NCBI GenBank assembly: GCA_040222855.1
Contig: JAVKCD010000003.1
Span: 1-64,000, forward strand
From: Phycisphaeraceae bacterium
Lineage (GTDB): Bacteria > Planctomycetota > Phycisphaerae > Phycisphaerales > Phycisphaeraceae
Direction of reading: 5' to 3'
DNA length: 64,000 nucleotides
Positions 23,414 through 33,836 of this stretch are shown one piece after another. Position 1 is the stretch's first letter. Each line of letters starts with the position of its first letter. Below the pieces are notes generated by a model that was not told where the DNA came from, did no database searches, and saw only the letters and a program-made list of their open reading frames with translations. A program made the position numbers and the translations under genes.

Positions 23414-23582
23414 TCCTTGATGAGGTGTTTCCGCCGCCAGGGTTGGTGATACGCTGATCTACCCCGAGAATGTTCGATCGGTAATCCAGGCGTTCGACAG
23501 GATCAAGATCAAGGCGATTGGCGACCTCAACATTCCAGTGATCATTGGCATGACAGAGGGTGCCGATGGTGGATTGAATCAT
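23414..23582 (-). pseudogene. Remnant of a rhamnulose-1-phosphate aldolase-type (class II aldolase) gene, N-terminal part
   Basis: Read on the minus strand from an ATG at 23582, about 55 residues resemble the N-terminus of bifunctional rhamnulose-1-phosphate aldolase/dehydrogenase proteins: LDYRSNILGVDQRITN followed by PGGGNTSS. Similarity stops near base 23414; the frame continues to 23244 with unrelated sequence and ends. The catalytic part is absent. It therefore looks like the truncated relic of a gene that once preceded the sugar operon on the same strand. A short regulatory peptide is less likely. Confidence 0.5.
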
Positions 23583-23596
23583 GGATGCTGACTCAC

Positions 23597-23661
23597 TTTT
23601 GACCGTAAAAATAATACGAATACGGTAGCTTTCTAGCTTTCATCGATTTATTCGGTCAAAA
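23597..23661 (+). promoter_or_regulatory. Probable DeoR-regulator operator/promoter with inverted TTTTGACCG arms
   Basis: TTTTGACCG (23597-23605) and CGGTCAAAA (23653-23661) are perfect inverted repeats about 47 bases apart. Each is flanked inward by AT-rich bases (TAAAAAT and ATTTATT). The left arm contains TTGACC, a good -35, with TACGGT (23621-23626) 16 bases on as a -10. The repeat sits 40 bases before the DeoR-family gene, so autoregulation through two operator sites is likely. It may also control the divergent sugar operon. Confidence 0.6.
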
Positions 23662-23701
23662 TCGGGCTTGCGACTGGTGCTTTGAGAAGTAAGGTTAAGT
23701 C

Positions 23702-24508
23702 ATGATTGCGGCAGTTAGACAAAGAAAAATCCTCCATCTGGTGGCTTCATCAGGGTCAGCCCGAGTGATCGATCTTGCCCGATCCCTGGAGGTGGCGGAG
23801 GAGACGATTCGTCGTGACCTGCGGAGTCTTTCCGAGCGCGGAAAGCTGGTGAGGACACATGGCGGGGCCTTGGTCGTCGATGAGGCCCCATCTGGGTTGG
23901 GCTACAGCGAGCGGAGTCAGAGCCAGCTCATCGAGAAGCGCGCGATCGCTGAGTTGGCAGTGCGGCTGATTGAGCCGGGGGACGTTATCGCGTTGGATGC
24001 AAGCTCGAGCGCGTGTGAGTTAGCCCGGCACTTGCCGGACCTGCCGCTGACGGTGGTGACCAACTCTCTGATGGTCTGTTCACTGCTGGCCGAACGATCG
24101 AGAGTCGAGACTGTGTGCACGGGCGGTGTTCTCGATTCACGGTCATTGGCTTTCGTGGGGATGAGAGCGGAGCGGACGCTGTCAGAGTTCAACATCCGTC
24201 GGTTTTTCTTCTCGTGCCTGGGGATCGATGGCCAGCGGGGCATCAGTGAAGAGAATGATCGGCACGCGGCGGTCAAGCTGCAGGCGATGGAGTCTGCGCA
24301 CAGGAGTGTGCTGCTGGCGGATTCAACCAAGTTCGGGGCGGCGAGTTCGGTTTTTTACGCAGGGCTCGAATCGATTGACGTTGTGATCACGGACAGTGCG
24401 CGGCCGGAGCGTACTCGTGATCTACTGGACGCTATGCTCGCCAGGCAGATCGAAGTACGAGTTGCACAAATCGATGCGGAGTCATCCGTAGACTCGCCAC
24501 AGAAATGA
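23702..24508 (+). CDS. DeoR/GlpR-family transcriptional regulator
   Basis: A 268-residue DNA-binding repressor. The N-terminal helix-turn-helix reads RQRKILHLVASSGSARVIDLA then VAEETIRRDLRSLSERGKLVRTHGGA, the classic DeoR signature. The sugar-phosphate sensor domain shows ALDASSSACELARHL, VVTNSL, CTGGVLDSRSLAFVG, GIDGQRGISEEN and LLADSTKFG, as in ISOCOT-fold effector domains. It is divergent from the sugar operon and preceded by an inverted repeat, so it is likely to control that operon in response to a phosphorylated sugar. The downstream reading frame begins within its stop codon (ATGA). Confidence 0.94.
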   Translation: MIAAVRQRKILHLVASSGSARVIDLARSLEVAEETIRRDLRSLSERGKLVRTHGGALVVDEAPSGLGYSERSQSQLIEKRAIAELAVRLIEPGDVIALDASSSACELARHLPDLPLTVVTNSLMVCSLLAERSRVETVCTGGVLDSRSLAFVGMRAERTLSEFNIRRFFFSCLGIDGQRGISEENDRHAAVKLQAMESAHRSVLLADSTKFGAASSVFYAGLESIDVVITDSARPERTRDLLDAMLARQIEVRVAQIDAESSVDSPQK

Positions 24509-24708
24509 TACAAGCTTCCATATACGGTCTTTTGCCTTCGCCCGTGAACGGTTCGTCGCTAGGTGCGGACGCAGCGGTGCTTTGGCTAGGCTACGAGTAT
24601 CTTCTGGACGCGACGATCATGGGGACAGTCGAGCCGCCGGCCCACCAACTCCGAACTTCCGGTCAGCTTCTCGAGGTTCTCGAGCAGATGGAGGCCATGC
24701 GTGCCTGA
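24505..24708 (+). CDS. Small protein of 67 residues, hypothetical
   Basis: Starts with an ATG overlapping the DeoR stop codon (ATGA) and ends eight bases inside the start of the next gene, so it bridges the two by translational coupling. Its 67 residues include a moderately hydrophobic centre (AAVLWLGYEYLLDA) and an amphipathic end (QLLEVLEQMEAMRA). No family is recognised. It may be a true small protein or a coupling leader; the phased overlaps favour translation. Confidence 0.45.
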   Translation: MIQASIYGLLPSPVNGSSLGADAAVLWLGYEYLLDATIMGTVEPPAHQLRTSGQLLEVLEQMEAMRA

Positions 24709-25708
24709 GTCAACTTCCCCTGATGCAAACGAATACAGACCTGCATGCTGCGGACCTTCGATGCCCGCGGGGTTGAATACGCCAAAGACTAAGACCGAGT
24801 CGCGGGTGAAAGAGACTGAAACTAGGCGACAGGTTGACCGGGCCGGGATGGTGCGCATCAATGCGGGGGCATTCCTGATGGGGAATGATCAGGACAAAAT
24901 GTTCCCCTCAGATGGCGAGGGGCCTGTGCGTCAGGTGGAGACGGGTGCGTATTGGATCGATACGACGGCGGTGACCAACGAAGAGTTCAGGCAGTTTGTC
25001 GAAGCAACGGATTACGAGACGGACTCGGAGCGGATCGGGTGGTCATTTGTGTTTCGAGGGCATCTGCCAAAGAAGTACGCCACAAAACTGGCTGAGACAC
25101 GAGCGGTGATCGGTCTGACCTGGTGGCTGGCGGTGCCGGGGGCTTGCTGGCGAAGACCCTTTGGTGAGCGCAGTGATCTGAAAGGGCTTGAGCGACATCC
25201 GGTCGTACAGGTGAGTTGGAACGACGCGGCAGCGTATGCTCGGTGGGCGCGCAAGAGGCTGCCGACTGAGGCGGAGTGGGAACGTGCGGCCCGAGGTGGA
25301 CTCGAGGGCAAGGTATTTCCATGGGGGGATGTGCTGGAGCCGCGCGGCCGGCATGCCTGCAACGTCTGGCAGGGGAAGTTCCCGGATCGGGATACAGGGG
25401 CGGATGGGTATCAAGGGACCTGCCCGGTCGATGCTTACGAACCCAATGGATACGGGTTGTACAACTGCTCGGGCAATGTGTGGGAGTGGTGCGCTGACCT
25501 CTTCAGTGCGGACTGGCATGCAGAAGAACGAGAAGCGACGCGGGTCAATCCAAAGGGACCTGCGGCAGGGGATCGAAGGGCACAGAAGGGTGGGTCCTAT
25601 CTGTGTCATGTGAGTTACTGCAACCGATACCGGCTGGCCGCACGGATGGGCAACACACCCGACTCTTCGGGGACCAATGCGGGATTCCGGTGCGTGGCGG
25701 ATGATTGA
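24701..25708 (+). CDS. Formylglycine-generating enzyme (sulfatase-modifying factor) homologue
   Basis: A 335-residue protein of the FGE-sulfatase (SUMF1) fold, which converts a Cys or Ser of sulfatases to formylglycine. Seen motifs: MVRINAGAFLMGND, YWIDTTAVTNEEF, HPVVQVSWNDAAAYARWA, LPTEAEWERAARGG, FPWGD, NCSGNVWEWCAD, and GGSYLCHVSYCNRYR. The last contains the two cysteines, four residues apart, that form the copper-binding active site in true FGEs, so activity is likely. Start is a GTG at 24701 within the preceding small gene. About 45 residues precede the fold and show no clear signal peptide. No sulfatase is encoded in this window. Confidence 0.9.
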   Translation: MPESTSPDANEYRPACCGPSMPAGLNTPKTKTESRVKETETRRQVDRAGMVRINAGAFLMGNDQDKMFPSDGEGPVRQVETGAYWIDTTAVTNEEFRQFVEATDYETDSERIGWSFVFRGHLPKKYATKLAETRAVIGLTWWLAVPGACWRRPFGERSDLKGLERHPVVQVSWNDAAAYARWARKRLPTEAEWERAARGGLEGKVFPWGDVLEPRGRHACNVWQGKFPDRDTGADGYQGTCPVDAYEPNGYGLYNCSGNVWEWCADLFSADWHAEEREATRVNPKGPAAGDRRAQKGGSYLCHVSYCNRYRLAARMGNTPDSSGTNAGFRCVADD

Positions 25709-25977
25709 ATCTGCTGTATCGCGCGACATTTGCCTGTTTTGAGGAGATCGGTGATATCGTCAAGGTGGAGTGGGTCTGTAGACACTGCGACGAATGATGA
25801 GCACTTATGTCACGAGGCGGGCGGAGACTCTATCTGAAGCTTGAAGACAATCTGCCTGGCTGTCTGAATCATGATCGAGCTCAGTCCTGAACTGATGTGG
25901 CGCTACAGATCCCACAGCGGTTTACGCTCTGGATCGTCGGTTTGATTCATTGGTATCGAACACGCTTCTCAGCCCCA

Positions 25978-27621
25978 TCAAGTACCGTCTCTGCTGCGCT
26001 CACCGAGCACATACCCCCTGCGCTCAAGCAGCGTGCCCTCAGCCACATAGAGCTGGATCATCGCCAGACGATACGCCACGACCGCCTCAACCTCCGCGAT
26101 CTCGGCTTCAAGGAGGTCCCGCTGCACCTGGGCGACCAGAATCGCCGTACTCTCGCCGACATCGAACCGCTCCCGCTCGGCACGAACGGTATCGACCTGC
26201 AGTTCACGCGCGGTTTTTGACGCAGAGACTTGCTGGCGAGACCTTTCGACCTCATTCGCCGCGAGCTTGACCTCCAGTCGGACCAGTTGCCGCAGGTTCT
26301 CCACCGCCGCCGCGGCCTGACGCCGCGATGCGTAAGACGCTTCCCGACGCCCCCTGGCCGCATCATTACCCAGTGCCTGGCTCAGCCGAATCCCTGTTGC
26401 CAGGTCGTAGCTGTCCTCGTCAAGTTCCCTGAAGCTCTGCTCCAGCGTGTCGCCAAATCCACTCTTACCCAGAGCAATGAAGACTTCCAGCCGAGGCAGC
26501 ACGCCGTTGCGCGTCATCAACGTCTCCAACCGCCCCTGCTCAAGACGCAGCCGAGCCTCAGCAAGCTCGGACCGCTTGAGGTCCGCCAACTCAACACGAT
26601 CCGCAATGTCCTCCAGTACCTCCGGCTGCGTCACCGGCGTGCTGAGCAAAGCGATCTCTCGATCCAAGGCACCATCAACCACCGGGTTGATCAGTCGAAG
26701 CAGCCGAAGACGCTGATTCTCAAGCTCACTCCGCGCATCAATCAACTCCAGCTCCCGCAGCGCCACCTCAGCCCTCGCTGCCGCCCCCTGGGTCTCGGCC
26801 AGCACGCCCACGTCAATCCGATGCTCCACCTCATCCCGCTGCTGTCTGGCGACCTCCAGCGACCCCTCGAAAATCGCGATGCGCTCCTGCGCCAGCGCAT
26901 AACGCCAGTAAGCAGACTCAACATCGGCGAGCAACGTCTCGACATAACCCCGAAGCTCAAAGATCGATGCCCTGGTTTCCAACCGAGCCTGCCGAATACG
27001 GGCCAGATTCACCGCAGTGCCCGCTCCCCTGAGTAACTGCTGAGTCACGCTAAGCCCAAGCCGAGCCTCCTGCTGCTTGGGCGCTCGGTTCGAGACCTCG
27101 CGATCGAATCCAACCGTCGCTTCGACTTCCGTTCCGGTAGGCAGCGACTGTCTGACCCCAACCTCCGTCAGCGTGTCCTCGCTCTCGACACCAAACCGAG
27201 TCCCGGTCCCACGATCGACTTCACTGGCTCGATCCTCGCGCAGTTCGATGGACCCGAACAACTCCGGGTCAAAAAGTCCACGCTCAATCAGCTCATTCGC
27301 GCCGACGATCACCGGTTGCAACTGCTCAACAGCCAAGTCCCGATTGCCACTGAGCGCAAGCGCCCCCGCGTGCTCAATCGAAAGCCCAAGCACCCCTTCA
27401 TCACTCACCAATGTCTCAACAGACAACCGAGGGATCGCTTGATTGATCACCTCAGGACCATCCTGAGGCTTCTTCGCCGAACGATCAGCCCGTTCGAGAG
27501 CCTCCTCCCAATCTGGCCGAAACAGAACGGATTGCTCAGGCGACAGGCAACCCGACAGGGTCCCGCTCACCATCGAGATCGCCATCACCCACCTCAGCTT
27601 AGACGGCCAGCGATTCGTCAC
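25978..27621 (-). CDS. TolC-family outer-membrane efflux lipoprotein
   Basis: A 547-residue outer-membrane channel of a tripartite efflux pump. The signal peptide ends in a lipobox (TLSGC, about residue 24). The rest is long coiled-coil helices with two TolC repeat halves: [53 protein letters not shown] and [16 protein letters not shown]. Start is a GTG at 27621 overlapping the stop of the RND gene (GTGA). It is the third gene of the operon adaptor-permease-channel. Confidence 0.92.
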   Translation of the reverse strand: MTNRWPSKLRWVMAISMVSGTLSGCLSPEQSVLFRPDWEEALERADRSAKKPQDGPEVINQAIPRLSVETLVSDEGVLGLSIEHAGALALSGNRDLAVEQLQPVIVGANELIERGLFDPELFGSIELREDRASEVDRGTGTRFGVESEDTLTEVGVRQSLPTGTEVEATVGFDREVSNRAPKQQEARLGLSVTQQLLRGAGTAVNLARIRQARLETRASIFELRGYVETLLADVESAYWRYALAQERIAIFEGSLEVARQQRDEVEHRIDVGVLAETQGAAARAEVALRELELIDARSELENQRLRLLRLINPVVDGALDREIALLSTPVTQPEVLEDIADRVELADLKRSELAEARLRLEQGRLETLMTRNGVLPRLEVFIALGKSGFGDTLEQSFRELDEDSYDLATGIRLSQALGNDAARGRREASYASRRQAAAAVENLRQLVRLEVKLAANEVERSRQQVSASKTARELQVDTVRAERERFDVGESTAILVAQVQRDLLEAEIAEVEAVVAYRLAMIQLYVAEGTLLERRGYVLGERSRDGT

Positions 27622-30600
27622 GCGGCCACGGCCTCTCTCTCGGGGTGAACCAGTGTGTAGGCAACCGGCACGACGATCAGCGTAATCAACATCGATGCCA
27701 GCAGACCGCCAATGACCGCACGCGCCAGCGGGGCCTGCGCTTCCGCCCCCTCACCAATGCCCAAGGCCAGTGGGAGCAACCCCAGCATCGTCGTCGATGA
27801 GGTCATCACGATCGGACGTAACCGACGGCGGCCGGCCTCAACCGCAGACACCAGCGCCGTCATCCCCTGGCGTCGCAGTTGCTCGGCCTGATCCACCAAC
27901 AGAATCGCGTTGTTCACGACAATCCCACCCAACATAATGCAGCCAATGTAGCTCTGAATGTTCAGCGTGGTCCCGGTCATATACAACGTGACCAAGACAC
28001 CGATCGCCGCCAGCGGGACCGACAACATCACCACCAACGGATCACGCAGCGACTCGTACTGACTCGCCAGAACCATATACACCAACGCCAGCGCGAGACC
28101 AATGCTCAGCCTCAGCTCACCAAACGCCTCCTGCTGCTCGCGATAGCTGCCGGCGACATCAAGGTCATACCCCGTGGGTCGAGCGATCATCCGAAGCTGC
28201 TGCTCAATCTCACTGGCGACCGAACCCATGTCGCGGCCACCGACATTGACCTCGACACTCAGAATCCGCTGCTGCTGCTTGCGATCGATCACCGTAGGCC
28301 CACGACCCGGCTCAGTCGACACCACGTTCCGCAGCGCCACATCCGTGCCATCGGACGTGCGCAAGGTAAGGCCGAGAATGTCATCGAGATCAAGGTTAAT
28401 CGCGTCCTTGAGTTGCACGCGAATCGGGTAGCTGTTGCCCTCCGCCTGGAAGTTGCCCGCCTGTCTGCCCGAAACCGCCGTCTCGAGAGCAAGCGCAACC
28501 TGCCGTGCCGACAACCCAAGGTCCGCAGCCTTCGCTCGGTCAATCGTCAATCGCTCCTGCGGGGCTCCCGCCCGCCGACCCGCATCGACATCCGTCACAC
28601 CCTCGACCTGAGTCACCCGCGAAACCACCTGCTCCGCCAACGCCTCCAACACACCCAGTTCGTATCCACGGATCTCAACCGCAAGCCCCCCGCCATCGGG
28701 AAGAATCCGATTCAACAAATTCTGGCCCTGTGGCGCCCGCGTGCGGATGGTCATCCCAGGAATCGTGCCTTCCAATCGCTGCCGAAGGTCCTCCGCGATC
28801 GCTTCATTACTCCGCTCTCGCTCATTCGATGGCACAAGCGTGATGTCAATCGACCCCCGCGACCCCGAATCGGGACGCCAACCCGATGCCCCTACGCTCA
28901 CGATCTGCGCGATTCGCTCCGGCACCGCCTCGTTGATCACCGCCTCCATGACCTGCGTCTGCCGATCCACCAGGTCCAGTCGCATCCCGATGTCCATCTC
29001 ACCGGTCACATCAACTTCGCCTTCATCGCTAGGCGGCATGAACTCCGAGCCAATCTGCGGAACCAGCATCACCGACAACCCCACTAGCGCCGCCGCCGTG
29101 GCCAGAACCAGCCAACGCTGTTCAAGTGCACCCTTCAACACACTGGCATACGGCCCTGAAGACTCAGTTAGTGTTTTCACACGCTCCCGTCGCGCTCTCG
29201 ATTCCAACAGCCGCGATGCCAGCATCGGTACCAGTGTCAACGCAACCGCCAGCGAACAGACCAGCGAGATCACCACGACAAACGCGAACTCCTGAAACAA
29301 CATCCCCGTCACACCCTCAACAAACACCAATGGCAAAAACACCACCAGCGTCGTCACCGTGCTCGCGATAATCGCCCCGCCCACCTCACGCGTCCCGCGA
29401 ATCGCCGCCTGAGTAGGCGTCTCACCCTCTTCCTCGCGTCTCCGGTAAATATTCTCCAGCACCACGATCGAACTATCGACCATCATCCCCACACCCAGCG
29501 CCAATCCGCCCAGCGTCATCAGATTGATCGTCAAACCACTCACATAGATCACAGCCAACGTCGCCATCACCGAGATCGGGATCGACAAGGCGATCACCGT
29601 CGTGCTCCGTAAATCTCGAAGGAAATACAAGAGCACCAGCACCGCCAAGGCCCCTCCATACAGAACCGACCGCGACACATTGGCGATGGATCGCTCGATA
29701 AAGTTGCCCTGATTGCTGATCGGCACCACCACAAGCTGCGGGAAGTCCTGGTTGATCGCCTCGATCTCCCGGAGGATCGCACTCGACACCTCCACCGTGT
29801 TCGCCCCCGACTCCTTACGAACCGCCAGCCGCAGACCACGCTTGCCATTAACCCGCACAATCCTCGTCAGCCGCTGATAGGTATCCCGCACTTCCGCCAC
29901 CTGACCGAGCGTCACCGCCACCCCGTCCCGCACTGCGACCACCAAATCCCGAAGTTCCTGAACATCCTCAAACTCCGCAGGTGCCCGGAGCGTCACCTCA
30001 TACTGGCCCTGATGAATGCTCCCGGTCGGAAGATCGATGTTCGCATCACGAATCGTCTCCAAGAGTTCATTAAACGGCAGCCCCAGCGCCCGAATGCGAT
30101 CAACATCGAGTTCGATCCGAACCTCTCGATTAAACCCGCCCCACGGATCGACCTGCGCCACCCCCTCGATCCGTCCAAAGCGGTAACGGACCTGATTCTC
30201 AACCAGTTCTGTTAACTCCACCGGATCAAGGTCACTCGAGATGCCCACGATGACCACCGGGAAGCTGCCGATATCAAACTTGCTCACACTCGGCCGCTCG
30301 ATGTCATCGGGAAACTCATTGAGCTCATCCTCCAGACGAGCCTGAACATCCAACGCCGCGGTATCAATATCGACACCCGATGCGAACGTCAGCCGCACAC
30401 GCGAGTTACCCTCCGAACTCGACGATGTCATCTCCTCAACCCCAGGCACCGTCGCCACGATCTCCTCGACAATCTGAGTGACCAGCCGCTCCATCACTTC
30501 CGGGCTCGCCCCGTCGTAGCCGGTCCGCACCGTCAACCTCGGCAGTTCTACCTCAGGTAACAGGTCAATCTGCAGCTTCCCCAGAGCTACCGCACCCAAC

Positions 30601-30668
30601 ACCACGATGATCAACGTGACCATCGACGTCAGCACAGGCCGCCGAACGCTAAATCGCGGAAGGTTCAT
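27618..30668 (-). CDS. RND-family efflux permease (AcrB/MdtC-like)
   Basis: A 1016-residue inner-membrane proton antiporter with the expected length and twelve membrane helices. It opens [26 protein letters not shown]-like, with conserved early motifs [11 protein letters not shown] and [15 protein letters not shown]. Residues [20 protein letters not shown] carry the proton-relay Asp, and the second half has [19 protein letters not shown] and [19 protein letters not shown]. Its ATG overlaps the adaptor stop codon (ATGA), and its own stop overlaps the channel gene. Substrate is unknown; most resemble the HAE1-type drug exporters. Confidence 0.95.
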   Translation of the reverse strand: MNLPRFSVRRPVLTSMVTLIIVVLGAVALGKLQIDLLPEVELPRLTVRTGYDGASPEVMERLVTQIVEEIVATVPGVEEMTSSSSEGNSRVRLTFASGVDIDTAALDVQARLEDELNEFPDDIERPSVSKFDIGSFPVVIVGISSDLDPVELTELVENQVRYRFGRIEGVAQVDPWGGFNREVRIELDVDRIRALGLPFNELLETIRDANIDLPTGSIHQGQYEVTLRAPAEFEDVQELRDLVVAVRDGVAVTLGQVAEVRDTYQRLTRIVRVNGKRGLRLAVRKESGANTVEVSSAILREIEAINQDFPQLVVVPISNQGNFIERSIANVSRSVLYGGALAVLVLLYFLRDLRSTTVIALSIPISVMATLAVIYVSGLTINLMTLGGLALGVGMMVDSSIVVLENIYRRREEEGETPTQAAIRGTREVGGAIIASTVTTLVVFLPLVFVEGVTGMLFQEFAFVVVISLVCSLAVALTLVPMLASRLLESRARRERVKTLTESSGPYASVLKGALEQRWLVLATAAALVGLSVMLVPQIGSEFMPPSDEGEVDVTGEMDIGMRLDLVDRQTQVMEAVINEAVPERIAQIVSVGASGWRPDSGSRGSIDITLVPSNERERSNEAIAEDLRQRLEGTIPGMTIRTRAPQGQNLLNRILPDGGGLAVEIRGYELGVLEALAEQVVSRVTQVEGVTDVDAGRRAGAPQERLTIDRAKAADLGLSARQVALALETAVSGRQAGNFQAEGNSYPIRVQLKDAINLDLDDILGLTLRTSDGTDVALRNVVSTEPGRGPTVIDRKQQQRILSVEVNVGGRDMGSVASEIEQQLRMIARPTGYDLDVAGSYREQQEAFGELRLSIGLALALVYMVLASQYESLRDPLVVMLSVPLAAIGVLVTLYMTGTTLNIQSYIGCIMLGGIVVNNAILLVDQAEQLRRQGMTALVSAVEAGRRRLRPIVMTSSTTMLGLLPLALGIGEGAEAQAPLARAVIGGLLASMLITLIVVPVAYTLVHPEREAVAA

Positions 30669-31864
30669 TCGCCGGTCTCACTACGCTCTGGCGACTGATC
30701 ACCCGGAACCACCACCACAGACCCGTCATCCAATAACTGCTGGCCCAGCGTGACGACCCGCCCAGCCAGCGAATCCTCAAGAATCTGCACCCGCCCGTCA
30801 CTGACGATCCCCGTCTCAACACCCACCATCCGCACCCGACCAAGCTCCTCATCCAACATAAAGACCACCGGACGATCCGCCCGCCGCACCAGCGCCACCT
30901 CCGGCACCATCAACGCGTCCTCAACCCGGGACAGGACCATCTCCACGCGAACAAACATCCCCGGCTTCAACAGCCCCTCGGGATTCGGAACCTCCAGTTC
31001 GACACGCGCCTGCCGTGAACTCGACTCAAACACAGGCGACACCCGTGTCACCGTCCCCCGAAACACCCGACCCGGATAAGCATCCGTCCGAAGCGCTACC
31101 AACTGCCCTGATTGCAACAGGCCGTAATCAGCCTCGGTCACAAACACCACCGCCTTGATCGGGTCCAGTGCCACAATCGTCAGCAGCGACGTATTCGCCG
31201 CCACCGTGTCGCCCTGCTCAACCCGCCGTTCCGCCACGACCCGGCGCTCATCCTCCTCATCCCAGATGGCCCGCACACGCGTGTAGCCCAACCGGATTTG
31301 CGCCGACTGCAATGCCGATCGCGCCCTCTCCAGCTGAGCCTCCGCAACCACCACTCGAGACCTCGCCGCCAACTGCTCCGCACGAGCGCTATCGAACTGA
31401 GCGTCCGAGGCCACGCCACGCTCTCGCAGCGTCGCCTGACGGTCCATAGTCCGCTCGGCAATCTCACGGGCATCCCGCGCCTGGACCAGATTCGCCTCCG
31501 CCACCGCCAGCTCCGCCTCGGCCTGAGCGACCGCCTGCTCCTGCTCATCCCCATCCAGAACGACCACCTCCGCCCCGTTGCTCACTTCATCCGCCAGATC
31601 CACCGCCACCCGATCGATCCGCCCACCAATTTTGGCGGCCACCGTCATCTCGCGCATCGCCTCGAGGCTCCCGCTGAAAGTCCGCCTCAGTTCAATCGGA
31701 CCCCGCTCAATCGCCACCACCTCGACGGGCACAGGCATCGCCTCACCCTCAGCCTGCCCTCGCTGACTCGACGAAGCAGCCCCCACTGGGAACAGAACAA
31801 TCCCAAGGCCTGCCAGCACAATGACCGTCAGCAACACCACGAAAACTCGCCTGGATCGCGACAA
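30665..31864 (-). CDS. RND efflux periplasmic adaptor (membrane fusion protein)
   Basis: A 399-residue adaptor with an N-terminal membrane anchor ([19 protein letters not shown]). A lipoyl-type half-motif is followed by an alpha-helical hairpin (about residues 105-185, [19 protein letters not shown]) and beta-barrel domain ([16 protein letters not shown]). The end of the membrane-proximal domain is [13 protein letters not shown]. Start is a TTG at 31864 preceded by CAGGAG at correct spacing. It is the first gene of the efflux operon. No regulator is adjacent. Confidence 0.93.
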   Translation of the reverse strand: MSRSRRVFVVLLTVIVLAGLGIVLFPVGAASSSQRGQAEGEAMPVPVEVVAIERGPIELRRTFSGSLEAMREMTVAAKIGGRIDRVAVDLADEVSNGAEVVVLDGDEQEQAVAQAEAELAVAEANLVQARDAREIAERTMDRQATLRERGVASDAQFDSARAEQLAARSRVVVAEAQLERARSALQSAQIRLGYTRVRAIWDEEDERRVVAERRVEQGDTVAANTSLLTIVALDPIKAVVFVTEADYGLLQSGQLVALRTDAYPGRVFRGTVTRVSPVFESSSRQARVELEVPNPEGLLKPGMFVRVEMVLSRVEDALMVPEVALVRRADRPVVFMLDEELGRVRMVGVETGIVSDGRVQILEDSLAGRVVTLGQQLLDDGSVVVVPGDQSPERSETGE

Positions 31865-31953
31865 GAAAAGCTCCTGAGCCTGTTATGACCAACTAATACA
31901 ATAGTAGGGTAACAAGACCCCTCAGGCATCCCGCAACGCACTTCTTCATCCTG

Positions 31954-33672
31954 TTATTTGACCAACGCCGTCGATCGCCGCGAGACCCCGACCGGACAGC
32001 CTTCCGCGTCCTTCTTCAACCTCGATAACTCAGCCTCCGATAGCCACCCGGTAAGCCCCAGCCGCTCGTAGGTCTTCAGCACCGACTGCGCTTCCATCCC
32101 GCGGTAACTCCGATCCGTATCCACGATCGGCTTGCCGAGGATCTCCTCGAGCATCTCCTGCGAATACTCCTTTCGCTGCCGAGCCGTCGAAGTCGTCCCA
32201 TACTGATTCAGGTTCGACGCGAAGATCCCCGCAGCGCTAAACGGCAGAAAATCCTCGTACCTCAGCCCATCCGCACGCACATACCCCTGCTGCACCAAAG
32301 TCCTGAGGTCCGACGTCTGAATCGACCCCGCCGCCGCCAGCCCAGCATCAGTCGGCTCGTAGCGCCCATACACCAGACCCTGCTCCAGCAACTCCCCAAG
32401 CGTCTTAGGGAACGTCGCATAGGCCTGAATCTGAGCCGCTTGGTAAGCCTCAAAGTCCCGCTTGGCCAGGCCCGGGTCCTGACTACGAGCCTCCTCGTGC
32501 TCCGCCAAGCACTGGTCATACATCGCCCTGCCCTTAGGCGTCGTCGCGTAAAACCGCTGCTCGATCTCACCAAACCGCGCCGTGTGCACCGTCCGGGTCT
32601 CCGTCCCGTCAGGGTTATGAAACACCACCGCCTCCGTCAGCGCCTTGTACGCATCCTGCCGCAGCAGCACCGGCGTCCCCACCGCAGGACCCTCCGTAAA
32701 ATCCTTAAAGCCCGCGTGATCCAACTTACTCAGATCAAGATCAGGCTCGTTGAGGCGATCGACCAGACCATCGATCAGCTCATCAACCACCGAACCGGAC
32801 ACATCAGTCTCAGGCAGGCCATCAATCTCCGCCCGCGTCAGGTGCTTGAAGTGAAGCGTCATGTAATCTCGATCGCCATCAACCCGAATCCGCTCCAGCG
32901 CAGCCCCCGCACGCAACCGCAGCGCCGCCTCGTCGTACTCGCCCAACGCATACTTCATCGCCGACGTGTACAGATCCATACAAAACGTGTTAGGCGTCAG
33001 GTGATTCAGATGATGCGAATCAAAACACGCGATGTCCGCAGCGATCTTGAAACCACCCTCACACAAATCCTTGTAGAGCTGATGGTCCCGCGCCCGCCCC
33101 GTCCACTTGAAGATCCGATCTGTCCCCTCGTGAATCAATGCCTCGAAATCCTCTCGATTCAACCCGCCCTCTGACTCATCCTTCTCGATCAGCGCCTTCG
33201 CTCGATCCGAGAACACACAACGATCCGACAGCAGCGTCTCAACCCGCTCCTGCGTCGCCTCATCGAAGTAGTCCGTCATCAGCAGCGACGAGAACACCCG
33301 ATGCTCCGGGTACGCCTCCGAACGAAACGCCGTCGCGATCACCGGCTGACTCTTCGCCCCGATGCTCGCCATGTCATAGAAGTTGTGTGGTTCCATCGCG
33401 AACACCGAGAAGAACCGGCCGATCCACCGGTACTCATCCGGCCGCCCGATCCGGATCGCACCATGCCGCTCCCCACTCGTCAGATTGATCTGCTCATCAC
33501 TCATCGAGAAGCCGGGGAACCGCCTGCCCACCAGAGCACACACCGCCCGGTTACACACGAGATTCACCGCCAGCGACTTGTCATAAAGCGGAACCTCCTC
33601 GCCGAACATTCGCGACAGCTCCGAAAACAGCCGGTTCTGCATCTCAACTCGGTCAACAAAATCGCGTGACAT
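31954..33672 (-). CDS. DUF1338 / 2-oxoadipate dioxygenase-decarboxylase (HglS, YdcJ) family enzyme
   Basis: A 572-residue protein of the VOC-type non-haem iron family. Known members (HglS) turn 2-oxoadipate into 2-hydroxyglutarate in lysine breakdown. The motifs fit this family: GERHGAIRIG (first metal His), HHLNHLTPNTFCMD (second metal His), PVLLRQDAYKALTE, and HTARFGEIEQRFYATTPKGR (metal Glu). At 572 residues it is longer than E. coli YdcJ (about 447), with additional sequence both between the two His motifs and at the C-terminus. The ATG follows GGAG. No other lysine-catabolism gene is nearby, so the substrate is inferred only from the family. Confidence 0.85.
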   Translation of the reverse strand: MSRDFVDRVEMQNRLFSELSRMFGEEVPLYDKSLAVNLVCNRAVCALVGRRFPGFSMSDEQINLTSGERHGAIRIGRPDEYRWIGRFFSVFAMEPHNFYDMASIGAKSQPVIATAFRSEAYPEHRVFSSLLMTDYFDEATQERVETLLSDRCVFSDRAKALIEKDESEGGLNREDFEALIHEGTDRIFKWTGRARDHQLYKDLCEGGFKIAADIACFDSHHLNHLTPNTFCMDLYTSAMKYALGEYDEAALRLRAGAALERIRVDGDRDYMTLHFKHLTRAEIDGLPETDVSGSVVDELIDGLVDRLNEPDLDLSKLDHAGFKDFTEGPAVGTPVLLRQDAYKALTEAVVFHNPDGTETRTVHTARFGEIEQRFYATTPKGRAMYDQCLAEHEEARSQDPGLAKRDFEAYQAAQIQAYATFPKTLGELLEQGLVYGRYEPTDAGLAAAGSIQTSDLRTLVQQGYVRADGLRYEDFLPFSAAGIFASNLNQYGTTSTARQRKEYSQEMLEEILGKPIVDTDRSYRGMEAQSVLKTYERLGLTGWLSEAELSRLKKDAEGCPVGVSRRSTALVK

Positions 33673-33836
33673 CTCAGTGACTCCAAACCAGAGGAAGGCA
33701 TTGACGACGACTCACAAAAACGACCTAGAGCAGCCGCCAGATACCGCGTTACTACCTTCAATCATACCCCGGGCAACGCCACAGACAACCAGACGCTTCC
33801 ATCTGATGACAACTTGTCTCACGCTTTCAACGGCCA

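Noticed and set aside
27879-29087. A 402-codon plus-strand open frame
   Set aside because: Antisense to the RND permease and made of His/Arg/Gln-rich sequence.
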